A program made the position numbers and the translations under genes. Source: Diaphorobacter nitroreducens (GTDB taxonomy: Bacteria > Pseudomonadota > Gammaproteobacteria > Burkholderiales > Burkholderiaceae_C). From it: a DNA stretch of 64,000 nt. Positions 24,842 through 33,364 of the stretch are shown piece by piece. The notes beneath the pieces are model-generated. The model saw only the letters and a program-made list of their open reading frames with translations, did not search any database and had not been told where the DNA came from. Within the stretch, counting starts at the first letter, position 1. Every line of letters starts with the position of its first letter. The DNA is taken from the NCBI GenBank assembly GCA_003755025.1, contig RJVL01000001.1, positions 248,001 through 312,000 on the forward strand, read 5' to 3'.

Positions 24842-27800
24842 TCAAGCTCTGAGCCAATTCTTGACCTGCCGCTGCCAGTGCGCGGGGATGCGGCGCGCCA
24901 CGCCACGTAGCACGGGCAGGGAGCGCAGATAGACGACCGCCCCCAGCAAGCCGGATTTTGCGGCGTCGGCGGGCGTCGGTTTGGGCAGGTAGGCCAGCAG
25001 GGCTGCATGGTCGAGGCCGGGCGCATCCGCCGGTGCGGCGGGCGCCAGTCCGGTCAGGTAATCGCGGCGGTAAGTCCAGTCGTCCTCTGTGGACGGGATT
25101 TCCGTCCCGGGCTGCGCATCTCCTGGCACTGGGGTATTGCCGGTGGAGAAGTGCTGCGTGTGCAGGGTGGTGAAAGCGTCCACCCAACCCTTGCCGTCCA
25201 GCTCCCAGTCGTACACCCAGCTCCAGGGCCGCCCGGCGATGCGCTCGGCAAAGGCGCCCAGGTTCGGCACTGCCACGGGCAAACCGGCCAGCAGTGCGGC
25301 GCTCAGCGTGTAGCTGTAGGTTTCGGGCCATTGGGCGGGGAACCAAACCAGATCGGGCTGCAGCCATGCGAGCAGGCCGGGCAGATCCTGCTCTTCATAG
25401 GCGCCGTGCACTGTCAAGCGTGCGCGCGGCTGGGTTTGCAGATGGCGGTAGGCAAAACCGAGCAGGTGGAACTCTATGGGGGCATTGCGCCGCGCCGCCT
25501 CCAGGGCGGCGGCTTCCAGCACATCGGCGCCCTTGATGGCGCTCAGGGCACCGATCACCGCGATCCTCAGCGGTGCGCCCGGCTGCAGAGGTGCCGGCGC
25601 TGGCGCGGGTAGCGCGGCGTTCGTGGGCACGTCGGTGTGCGGCACGGCGTGCACGCGTGCCGCCGGAGCGAAGCCGGCAATGCGGCGGGCCGTGTCGTGG
25701 CTGGGTGCCAATACGTGGCGCGCACCGGTGAGCAGCCGCGCATTGGCACCGCGCCATTGCGCGACGGTGCCGTCGAGCGGCGCCGCCATGTCTGGTGGGC
25801 AGCATTTGCACTGCCCGGGTGCCAGTTCGCCCACATAGCGGTTGTCGCTGCCAGTCATCGAGATGTGGGTGCAGTAGCTGTAATAGTCGTGCGCGGTGAA
25901 ATCGTAGGGCACATCCAGCAGATGAGGCAGATCGCGGATCGCCTGTCCGTGTCCGAGCAGGTGATGGAAGTGCACATGCCGCACACCGAGCCGGCGTAGC
26001 ACGTCGATCAGGTCGTCGTACTGCTCGGGCAGCCGGAAGGCGAGTTCGAAGCCCTCGTTCTCTCCGGCCATGCGCAGCAGGACGCTGTGGCCAGGCGCCG
26101 GGGTGAGTGTGAGGAACTGCGATTGGTCCGCGAGGTGAGCGGCCAGCTCGCGCACATGGCGCACGGTACCTCCCGCGCGGTCGTGCAGCACGGCCAGCAC
26201 CACGGGCAGGCCTGCGTCCCGAATGCGGGCCACGTCCAGCGCCAGGCGGTAGGGGCGGGCCGGGTCTGTCTGGACAAAGGCGTGGACATCCCGCGCATAG
26301 CCGGGGTGCAGGCGTGCCAGCGTTTCCATGGCCGCGCGCTCGCGCGGGCTCTTGCTGTCGCCAAAGCTCACACCGCCCGTGTGCAGCACGAAGGTGTCGA
26401 GCAGATGCAGGTTGCGCCAACCCTTGCGGATGGCGCGCTGGCAGAAGTCGTTCTCCTCGCCATAGCCCTTGCCGAAGTTTTCGGTATCGAACAGGCCCAC
26501 ATCGCGCAGGCTGTCACGGCGGATGTACATGCAAAAGCCCACTCCCGTGGGCACATCCACGACCGCGCCGGGGTTCGTGCGCGCACACAGCGCATCCATG
26601 CGGGCCGTGTCGTAGCCCGGAGGGAGGGCGTTGTCCTTGCAGAATTGCGGGTAGCTGCAGATGGTGGCATTGGTGGAGAACGGGGTGACGGACGCTACCT
26701 TGCTGTCGCCATAGGCAGCGGCGCGAATGCGATCGAGCCAGTCATTGGCGACCTCGGTGTCGCTGTTGAGCAGCAGCACATCGTTGTCTTCATTCAGGGC
26801 CATGCCCCGGTTGACGGTGCCTACGAAGCCGAGGTTCTCCACGTTCTCGAGCAGGGTGATGCGTTCGTCCTGAATGGCACGTTCGCGCAGCCAGGCGGTG
26901 ACTTCGGGCTCGGGGCTGCAGTCGTTGATGACGATCAGCCGATACGGCGTGCGTACGGGGCTGGCCAGCACGGAATTGATGCACAGCCGTGTGTCGGCCA
27001 GGCCCCGGTAGACCGGCACGATGATGTCCACTGGATGCGCGGTGGGCGGCAGTGGCTGGGGCACCCGTTCTGTGGAGGCAGCCGTATGGCGGGGCGCGCG
27101 GCCCAGCAGGCGGTCCAGGCGCATCTTGGCGTGAACGATGGGACGGGTCGCACGGAACACGGTGGAGCTTTCGATGGTTTTCAGGTGGTTGGCCAGCTCT
27201 CCAAAATCTCGCTGCAACTGAGTGAGCTCGTACTGCAGACGGGTGGCGTTACGCTGGAACTGCGCCGACTCATCCTTCAGATCGGAGCGCTGTTGCATCA
27301 ATACGGTGTTGGTGCTGGCAAGTTCCTGATTGGCGGCCTGTGCTACCTCTAGGGAGTGGCGGGCTTCGCCCAACTGGCCTTCCAGTTGCCCTTGCATGGC
27401 ATGTGCCTGGGCTTCGATGCGGGCGATTTTGGCCTGGAGGGGTTGGACCGTGCTGGACAGTGCCAGGTAATCGGCCGACATCGGCCAGCCGCATTCCACT
27501 GTCAACATGGCGCCGGCTTGTGCGCTGGTCGCCAGCACGTCTTGCGAAATGGGCAGTTGGAGCCAGGGGTCCTCGCCCGTCAGCAGGAGCAGTGTGGCTG
27601 GCGCAGCCGCGGCCAGCGGGGCCTGCCAGACGATCTGGCTATGTGCCGTGCTGTCGAGCAGGGGTTCGATGGCGCTGGCTGCATCCCAGGACCAGATCGT
27701 TTCGCCCTGGGGCCCTTGCAGGGCCAGGCCATACAGATGTAGGAAGCCTGGCCGGTCAGCGGGGTCCAGCCGCAGGTGGGATATGGGCACGCCGGTCGCG

Positions 27801-28660
27801 GGCAGCACGAACTGCAGGGCTTGGCGTTCGCGGCCGATGATGCCGGTGGCTGTGAGCTTGCGGTCCTCGGCGTACTGGCCGGCATGACCGAAGTAGAGCT
27901 GCGCAGTGAACAGCGCGTAGGCGGGATCGGCGTCGGGCGGCCCAGATTGGTCTGCGGTGACCGGTTGCGCTGCGGGGTGCGCCACGCCAATGAACTGGTA
28001 AGCGAGTGCATCGGGCGCGCCCAGCAGATAACGCGCGACGGCTGGCGGGAGTTGATCGAATGCAGCCTGGAATTCGGACTCGGGCATTTCGCGGCGGATC
28101 GTATCCAGGCTGTCCAGGGCCCACGCCTGATCGCCCAGGAAGCGCGCGAGTGAGCGGCGTGTGAAGAAACGCAAGTGAGTGCGGTCCAGCAACCCCTCTT
28201 CACGGTAGCGAAACTCGCCCTGCAGCAACTCGGCCACCAGGCCCGCATAGCCCGCGTTGGGTACCGAGATTAGCAACCCGCCACTGGGTTTGAGCAGCTC
28301 GCGACAGGCGGCCAGCACACGCTCGGGCGCTCGCAGGTGTTCCAGCACGTCGGCGCACACGATGTAGTCGTAGTGCTTTGTCGTAAAAGTTGTAAGAAGG
28401 TTGCAGGTTTCCAAGTCGTCTACCACCACTTGGCGGTAGTGAGGGCGGGCGTGGGCCGCCTCGGCCTCGCTCCAGGTCAGGCCATCGCAGATGCATTGAT
28501 GGGTTTCATACAGGTATTGGCCCAGCGCACCGCTGCCGCAGCCCAAATCCAATACGGTGGCGCCCTCATGCACCAGACCGGCCAATACGGAAAGAGAGGT
28601 GCGCTCGTCCGGGCGGATGCTGCGCAGATAGACGTGCAAATCCTCGATGTTCTGTGTCAT
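24842..28660 (-). CDS. Multidomain glycan synthase: methyltransferase, coiled coil, GT2 and GT4-like domains
   Basis: 1272 residues from the ATG at 28660 (an upstream in-frame start adds an unlikely extension). Domains in order: methyltransferase (about 1-200; VLDLGCGSGALGQYL near residue 40, DVLEHL); a beta-rich linker (about 230-390); a coiled coil (about 397-497, Gln/Ala/Leu-rich); a GT2 domain (about 540-800; HPVDIIVPVYRG, LLLNSDTEV with the DxD-like pair, GEENDFCQRAIRKGW); and a C-terminal GT-B/GT4-like domain (about 823-1200; RAGGTVRHVRELAAHL, IAVIGALSAIKGADVLE). It is probably a cytoplasmic, membrane-associated enzyme extending and methylating the O-polysaccharide; the coiled coil could set chain length, as in the WbdD ruler. 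It is divergent from the next gene and convergent with the methyltransferases. Confidence 0.88.
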   Translation of the reverse strand: MTQNIEDLHVYLRSIRPDERTSLSVLAGLVHEGATVLDLGCGSGALGQYLYETHQCICDGLTWSEAEAAHARPHYRQVVVDDLETCNLLTTFTTKHYDYIVCADVLEHLRAPERVLAACRELLKPSGGLLISVPNAGYAGLVAELLQGEFRYREEGLLDRTHLRFFTRRSLARFLGDQAWALDSLDTIRREMPESEFQAAFDQLPPAVARYLLGAPDALAYQFIGVAHPAAQPVTADQSGPPDADPAYALFTAQLYFGHAGQYAEDRKLTATGIIGRERQALQFVLPATGVPISHLRLDPADRPGFLHLYGLALQGPQGETIWSWDAASAIEPLLDSTAHSQIVWQAPLAAAAPATLLLLTGEDPWLQLPISQDVLATSAQAGAMLTVECGWPMSADYLALSSTVQPLQAKIARIEAQAHAMQGQLEGQLGEARHSLEVAQAANQELASTNTVLMQQRSDLKDESAQFQRNATRLQYELTQLQRDFGELANHLKTIESSTVFRATRPIVHAKMRLDRLLGRAPRHTAASTERVPQPLPPTAHPVDIIVPVYRGLADTRLCINSVLASPVRTPYRLIVINDCSPEPEVTAWLRERAIQDERITLLENVENLGFVGTVNRGMALNEDNDVLLLNSDTEVANDWLDRIRAAAYGDSKVASVTPFSTNATICSYPQFCKDNALPPGYDTARMDALCARTNPGAVVDVPTGVGFCMYIRRDSLRDVGLFDTENFGKGYGEENDFCQRAIRKGWRNLHLLDTFVLHTGGVSFGDSKSPRERAAMETLARLHPGYARDVHAFVQTDPARPYRLALDVARIRDAGLPVVLAVLHDRAGGTVRHVRELAAHLADQSQFLTLTPAPGHSVLLRMAGENEGFELAFRLPEQYDDLIDVLRRLGVRHVHFHHLLGHGQAIRDLPHLLDVPYDFTAHDYYSYCTHISMTGSDNRYVGELAPGQCKCCPPDMAAPLDGTVAQWRGANARLLTGARHVLAPSHDTARRIAGFAPAARVHAVPHTDVPTNAALPAPAPAPLQPGAPLRIAVIGALSAIKGADVLEAAALEAARRNAPIEFHLLGFAYRHLQTQPRARLTVHGAYEEQDLPGLLAWLQPDLVWFPAQWPETYSYTLSAALLAGLPVAVPNLGAFAERIAGRPWSWVYDWELDGKGWVDAFTTLHTQHFSTGNTPVPGDAQPGTEIPSTEDDWTYRRDYLTGLAPAAPADAPGLDHAALLAYLPKPTPADAAKSGLLGAVVYLRSLPVLRGVARRIPAHWQRQVKNWLRA

Positions 28661-28747
28661 CCCCAGATTATGACCAAGGGGGTAGGTGGGGCCCTCTGGT
28701 CTGGCGGCCCTGTCAGTGACCTTGGTTACAGCGACAATACCGACCCG

Positions 28748-29527
28748 ATGCAAGCAGCTTCCTCATGTTCCGGCGGCCTGGTGGTGTCCGTGGTCAGCCA
28801 TGGGCATGGACCGCTCGTGGGCGCTTTGCTTCAAGACTTGGCGCGATATTGCAAAGCCAGTGTCACCCGGGTAGTGCTGACGCTCAACCAGGCGGATGAG
28901 CCGTTGCCACCTCACCAGTTGTGGCCGTTTGAGCTTCAGGTGCGACGCAATCAGCAGCCGCTGGGTTTTGGGGCCAATCACAATCGGGCCCTGTGCGATG
29001 CAAAGGAGCATTGCGTTTGTGTGCTGAACCCCGATGTGCGCTTAACTTCGGATCCCTTTGGCGCTTTGGTGGCTGCAGTACTGCAGCCAGGCGTGGGGTG
29101 CGCGTACCCCGTTCAGGTGGATGGCGTGGGAAAAGAGCAGGACAGTGAACGGGCATTGCCCACCCCTGCTGCACTGTGGCGCCGCCGCATCTTGAGACAC
29201 GGTGAAGCCCGGGTGGATTGGGTTAACGCCGCATGCCTGGTGTTGCCACGTACTGTCTGGCAACAAGTGGGGGGATTTGATGAGCGCTATTTTATGTACT
29301 GTGAGGACGTGGATTTGAGTTTGCGTATCCGTTTGGCGGGGTGGGCCATACGTCGCGTCCCGGTGGTAATAGTCCACGGCGGGGAGCGCGCCAGCCACCG
29401 CCGCCTGCGCTACCTCCTGTGGCATGTGCGCAGTTTGCTGCGGCTATGGCTTTCGCCTGTTTACCGCCAAGCTAAAGATTTGTTGCCTCTGGATATCCAC
29501 AGCTCCCGTAGGATCGGCCCCCCATGA
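28748..29527 (+). CDS. GT2 glycosyltransferase, rhamnosyltransferase-like (WbbL type)
   Basis: 259 residues from the ATG at 28748; the frame is open further upstream, but that part overlaps the divergent glycan synthase. GT2 signatures: N-terminal VVSVVSHGHGPLV, the nucleotide-sugar motif FGANHNRALCDA, CVLNPDVRL and the acceptor-side FDERYFMYCEDVDLSLRIR. This pattern is that of WbbL-like enzymes, which add L-rhamnose from dTDP-rhamnose to GlcNAc-diphosphoundecaprenol. The rfb operon upstream would provide the donor and the overlapping WecA-like gene the acceptor. Donor specificity is inferred. Confidence 0.85.
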   Translation: MQAASSCSGGLVVSVVSHGHGPLVGALLQDLARYCKASVTRVVLTLNQADEPLPPHQLWPFELQVRRNQQPLGFGANHNRALCDAKEHCVCVLNPDVRLTSDPFGALVAAVLQPGVGCAYPVQVDGVGKEQDSERALPTPAALWRRRILRHGEARVDWVNAACLVLPRTVWQQVGGFDERYFMYCEDVDLSLRIRLAGWAIRRVPVVIVHGGERASHRRLRYLLWHVRSLLRLWLSPVYRQAKDLLPLDIHSSRRIGPP

Positions 29528-30624
29528 TTTGGTTGTCTCTGGTGGGTTTTCTGTGTGCTGGGCTGTCGGCTGCCTACATCATCCGTTGGGCGGGTGGCCG
29601 CACGGCCGCGTACAGTGATTCCATGCCCCAGCGGTTCCACGTGGGCGAGATACCGCGCCTCGGCGGCGTGGCGGTGTTGGTCGGCTTGTGCAGCAGTTGG
29701 ATGCTGGGTGTATGGCAGACCCGGGCGGGGGACCCGGGTTCGTTGCGCCTAGGCTACTGGGTGTTCTTGTGGATGGTGGCGCTGCTGCCTGCGGCGTTGG
29801 GCGGCATCACGGAGGACATCACCCAAAGACTGTCGGTGCGCTATCGACTGCTCCTCACACTGGTCTCCGGGGGGTTGGCAGTGTGGTTGCTGGAGTTGAA
29901 CGTCCCGCGCCTGGGACTGCCTTGGCTGGACGCGATGCTGCGGCGGGAGCCTTGGCTTGGGATGGGTATCGTGCTGTTGGCGATTGCCGGCTTGCCCCAT
30001 GCTTTCAACATCATTGATGGCTACAACGGTCTCGCGGGTATGGTCGCGTTGATCGTGACCCTGGCGTTGGCCCATGTGTGCCTGCAGGTGGGCGACCGGG
30101 CCTTGGCCTCCTTGCTGGTCTGCATGGCGGCGGCAACCGTAGGTTTTCTGGTGTGGAACTACCCCCGCGGCATGCTGTTTGCCGGCGATGGGGGGGCTTA
30201 TATCTGGGGCGTGGTGATTGCGTTGGCAAGCTTATCGTTGGTGCAGCGCAATGTGGAGGTTTCGCCCTGGTTCCCCATGCTGCTGCTGATCTATCCGGTC
30301 TGGGAAACGCTCTTCTCCATTTATCGCAAGCTGGTGCGTGGCGTATCTCCGGGGATGGCGGATGCATTGCATTTCCACCAGTTGATCTACCGCCGTATCG
30401 TGCGGCGGGTGTTCCATGAGGACGAGGCGCGTCGCATGCTCAAGCGCAACAACCGTACATCGCCCTACCTCTGGGCGTTCACCATGCTCACGGTGGTGCC
30501 CGCCGTGTTGTTCTGGAATAACACGCCCGTGCTCATAGCGTTCTGTGGCTTGTTTGGTGCCACTTACGTGGCGGCCTATATCGGAATCGTACGCTTCAAG
30601 GTGCCCGACTGGATGCGCTTCTGA
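29524..30624 (+). CDS. Polyprenyl-phosphate N-acetylhexosamine-1-phosphate transferase (WecA/MraY family)
   Basis: 366 residues with about ten membrane helices. It initiates glycan assembly by moving a sugar phosphate from a UDP-sugar to undecaprenyl phosphate. Family motifs: IPRLGGVAVLVG near the start, a cytoplasmic Asp region (LGGITEDITQRLSVRYRLLL), HAFNIIDGYNGLAGM, and FAGDGGAYIWG. The His-containing loop FHQLIYRR fits the carbohydrate-recognition site of WecA/TagO-like members. The start overlaps the rhamnosyltransferase stop (ATGA), so the first two steps of the glycan are coupled in translation. Confidence 0.92.
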   Translation: MIWLSLVGFLCAGLSAAYIIRWAGGRTAAYSDSMPQRFHVGEIPRLGGVAVLVGLCSSWMLGVWQTRAGDPGSLRLGYWVFLWMVALLPAALGGITEDITQRLSVRYRLLLTLVSGGLAVWLLELNVPRLGLPWLDAMLRREPWLGMGIVLLAIAGLPHAFNIIDGYNGLAGMVALIVTLALAHVCLQVGDRALASLLVCMAAATVGFLVWNYPRGMLFAGDGGAYIWGVVIALASLSLVQRNVEVSPWFPMLLLIYPVWETLFSIYRKLVRGVSPGMADALHFHQLIYRRIVRRVFHEDEARRMLKRNNRTSPYLWAFTMLTVVPAVLFWNNTPVLIAFCGLFGATYVAAYIGIVRFKVPDWMRF

Positions 30625-30698
30625 AGGCGGCGCGCGTGCGCCGGATGCGGCACAATTTGCGCTGTTTGTAATCCACGCTTGTCAATCTTCCCGTACAC

Positions 30699-31589
30699 AT
30701 GACCGACCTTCTTTCGATTGCGCCGCGCGACAAGGCTGAGATCCTGGCCCAGGCGCTGCCGTACATCCGCAAGTTCCATGGCAAGACCATGGTCATCAAA
30801 TATGGCGGAAACGCCATGACCGACCCGGCCCTGCAGGCCGACTTTGCGGAAGACGTGGTGCTGCTCAAGCTGGTGGGCATGAACCCGGTGGTAGTGCACG
30901 GCGGAGGCCCGCAGATCGAGCAAGCCCTGAACCGTCTGGGCAAGAAGGGCGAGTTCATCCAGGGCATGCGCGTGACCGATGCCGAAACCATGGAAGTCGT
31001 GGAATGGGTGCTGGCCGGCGAGGTGCAGCAGGACATCGTGGGCCTGATTCACCAGGCGGGTGGCAAGGCTGTGGGCCTCACGGGGCGCGATGGCGGCATG
31101 ATCCGTGCCAAGAAGCTCAAGATGGTGGACAACAAGGACCCGAGCGTCGAACATGACGTGGGGCAGGTCGGTGACATCGTGGCGATCGACCCGAGCGTGG
31201 TCAAGGCGCTGCAGGACGATGCCTTCATTCCCGTCATCAGCCCGATCGGGTTTGGCGAGGAAAACGAAAGCTACAACATCAACGCCGACGTGGTGGCGAG
31301 TAAATTAGCTACGGTGCTGCAGGCAGAGAAACTGGTGCTGCTCACCAACACCCCTGGTGTGCTGGACAAGGAAGGCAAGCTGCTCACCGACCTGACGGCG
31401 CGCGAAATTGATGCATTGTTCGCTGATGGCACCATCTCCGGCGGCATGCTGCCCAAGATCAGCGGGGCGTTGGATGCGGCAAAGGCTGGCGTGAATGCCG
31501 TGCACATCATTGATGGCCGCGTACCGCATTCGATGTTGTTGGAAATTCTGACCGACCAGGCCTACGGCACCATGATCCGGAGTCACTAG
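30699..31589 (+). CDS. argB: Acetylglutamate kinase
   Basis: Second step of arginine biosynthesis: phosphorylates N-acetylglutamate with ATP. 296 residues, normal. Motifs: [10 protein letters not shown] (phosphate site) near residue 30, [24 protein letters not shown], and the C-terminal [18 protein letters not shown] with the catalytic and binding Lys/Asp. The N-terminal helix ([20 protein letters not shown]) is the extra helix of hexameric, arginine-inhibited forms. It is followed by slmA, a gene pair common in betaproteobacteria. A TTA leucine codon at about 31304 is unusual in this GC-rich gene. Confidence 0.97.
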
Positions 31590-31623
31590 GCTCTTTTCGG
31601 GCATGGCCCGGGTGTATTGGGGT

Positions 31624-31672
31624 AAAAATGGCTGCAGCGCTTGTCCTGCAAGCGTTAGCAGCTATCTTTTTG
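31624..31672 (+). repeat. Copy of the dispersed 34-base palindrome
   Basis: Core 31630-31663 begins GGCTGCAGCGCTT and ends AAGCGTTAGCAGCT around a seven-base centre, flanked by an A run and a T run. It has the same length and layout as the copies at 42126-42159, 45737-45770 and 54966-54999. It lies between argB and slmA. Confidence 0.8.
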
Positions 31673-31780
31673 GAAGCAAATTCCGGGGTCGTGGCAACAG
31701 CGAGCAGCCGTCACGACGCTGGAGTCGTGGTGTGCGAGAATCAATTGCACACACTTGTTGCTCCCCCCGATCCATGCCCC

Positions 31781-32425
31781 ATGACTGAATTCACGCCTGC
31801 TACTGACGCGCCAGCCTCCACCGACGACGCGCCCGCCGCGCGCCGCCGGCCGCGGCCGGGCGAGCGGCGTGAGCAGATCTTGCAGACCCTGGCGGCCATG
31901 CTGGAGCAGCCCGGGGCCGAGCGCATCACCACGGCAGCGCTTGCGGCGCGCCTGCAGGTGAGCGAGGCGGCGCTGTACCGCCACTTTGCCAGCAAGGCAC
32001 AGATGTTCGAGGGGCTCATCGATTTCATCGAGCAGAGCGTCTTTACCCTTGTGCAGCAGATCATGGAGCGCGGTGGCGAGTCTGAGGGCGCGCAGCGCGC
32101 GGCGCGCATCACGGCCATGGTGCTGCAATTTGGTGAGCGCAACCCCGGCATGGTGCGCGTGATGGTGGGGGATGCGCTGGTTTTCGAAAACGAGCGCCTG
32201 CAGCAGCGCATGAACCTGTTCTTCGACAAGGTGGAGGCCACGCTGCGCCAGTGCCTACGGCCCGTGGCCGACGCGGACGGCTCGGCGACACCCACGGTGC
32301 AGACACAGGTGCGGGCGGCCGCACTGTCCGACCTGATCCGCGGACGCCTGCAGCGCTACGCACGCACGGGCTTTCGCCGCATGCCGACGGAACACCTGGA
32401 CGCCACTCTGGCACTGTGGCTGTAA
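31781..32425 (+). CDS. slmA: Nucleoid occlusion factor SlmA (TetR fold)
   Basis: 214 residues from the ATG at 31781; the longer open frame would run through the repeat element. A TetR-type helix-turn-helix (RITTAALAARLQVSEAALYRHFASKAQMFEGLI) is followed by the SlmA-specific body FGERNPGMVRVMVGDALVFENERLQQR, close to the E. coli protein as I remember it. SlmA binds chromosomal sites and disrupts FtsZ assembly over the nucleoid. The N-terminus is Pro/Ala/Arg-rich and longer than in E. coli. Position after argB supports the call. Confidence 0.9.
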   Translation: MTEFTPATDAPASTDDAPAARRRPRPGERREQILQTLAAMLEQPGAERITTAALAARLQVSEAALYRHFASKAQMFEGLIDFIEQSVFTLVQQIMERGGESEGAQRAARITAMVLQFGERNPGMVRVMVGDALVFENERLQQRMNLFFDKVEATLRQCLRPVADADGSATPTVQTQVRAAALSDLIRGRLQRYARTGFRRMPTEHLDATLALWL

Positions 32426-32598
32426 CGCCGGCGCAGGCAAACGTGATGGCATGACCACCCGCGAAAGGCGCGGTAACCATTTCGCCCTTGGCACGGTCCC
32501 CCGCGATGGTGGGGCTCGATAAATCATCCACTTAGGGGTTTACCCCGAAGCGCGTTCTGCGCGCCTGGAAATACTGGCGTTACCTGCCTGTTTTATGC

Positions 32599-32626
32599 AA
32601 AATAGAACGATCGTTCGTTTTATTTT
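32599..32626. promoter_or_regulatory. TetR-type operator in front of the beta-oxidation cluster
   Basis: A perfect palindrome GAACGA-TCGTTC (32605-32616) sits in an AT-rich patch (AAAATA...TTTTATTTT) just before the start at 32632. Sites of this kind are bound by TetR-family repressors, so autoregulation by the following gene is likely. An overlapping second TCGTT half-site allows for a dimer pair. Confidence 0.7.
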
Positions 32627-32631
32627 GCCTC

Positions 32632-33297
32632 ATGTCTCTTTCTCCTTCCCCCATCAAGACGGTTCGCGCGCCACGCCGCGAGGGCCGGGCGCTGCACAAG
32701 GGGCAACACACCAAGGCCGTCATCATCGATGCCGCCCTGGGCCTGGCCACGCACATCGGCCTGGAGGGGTTGTCCATCGGTGCGCTGGCCGACGTGACGG
32801 GCATGAGCAAGTCAGGCGTGTTCGCGCACTTCGGCTCGCGTGAGGAGCTGCAGATCTCGGTGATCCGCGAGTACCACACGCGATTCGAGCAGGAAGTGTT
32901 CTACCCCGCGATGCAGGCCCCTCGCGGCGTGCCGCGCCTGCGCGCCCTGTTTGCCAATTGGATGAAGCGCACCTCCATCGAGATCGACTCCGGCTGCATC
33001 TACATCAGCGGCGCGGTGGAGTTCGACGATCGCACCGGCCCGGTGCGCGATGCGCTGGCCAACTCGGTGATGACCTGGCAGGCCGCGATGAAGCGCGCCA
33101 TCCAGCAGTGCAAGGAGTGCGGCGAGATCCGCGACGACGTCAGCGAGGACCAGATGCTGTTCGAGATCCACGGCCTGATCCTGGCGCTGCACTACGAGGC
33201 GCGCTTCCTGCACACCCCTGGCTCCATCGACCGGGCCAACACGGGCTTTGACAACATCCTGGCGCGCTACAGCGCGCTGCCTGGCCACCGCGGTTGA
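32632..33297 (+). CDS. TetR-family regulator of the beta-oxidation cluster
   Basis: 221 residues. The helix-turn-helix is GLSIGALADVTGMSKSGVFAHF (about residues 45-66), preceded by a basic N-terminus. The C-terminal domain (YHTRFEQEVFYPAM...FANWMKRT, CIYISGAVEFDD) is the type seen in regulators next to acyl-CoA genes. It is the first gene of a same-strand cluster of fatty-acid degradation genes and starts just downstream of a palindromic operator, so it probably represses itself and the cluster and is released by a fatty acid or acyl-CoA. The ligand is inferred. Confidence 0.88.
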   Translation: MSLSPSPIKTVRAPRREGRALHKGQHTKAVIIDAALGLATHIGLEGLSIGALADVTGMSKSGVFAHFGSREELQISVIREYHTRFEQEVFYPAMQAPRGVPRLRALFANWMKRTSIEIDSGCIYISGAVEFDDRTGPVRDALANSVMTWQAAMKRAIQQCKECGEIRDDVSEDQMLFEIHGLILALHYEARFLHTPGSIDRANTGFDNILARYSALPGHRG

Positions 33298-33364
33298 GTC
33301 CTGCCACCGTCCGTATTTCGGTTTTTCTTCTCTTCCACCCTTCCTTCTTCCCAGGAGTCTCCAC

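Noticed and set aside
28673-28726. Inverted repeat ACCAAGG / CCTTGGT between the divergent glycosyltransferase genes
   Set aside because: Seven-base arms 40 bases apart are expected by chance at this scale; no supporting second copy.
31603-31780. Longer start for slmA or a small gene before it
   Set aside because: The in-frame extension passes through the palindrome element and is not SlmA-like. The ATG at 31781 gives the normal SlmA N-terminus.
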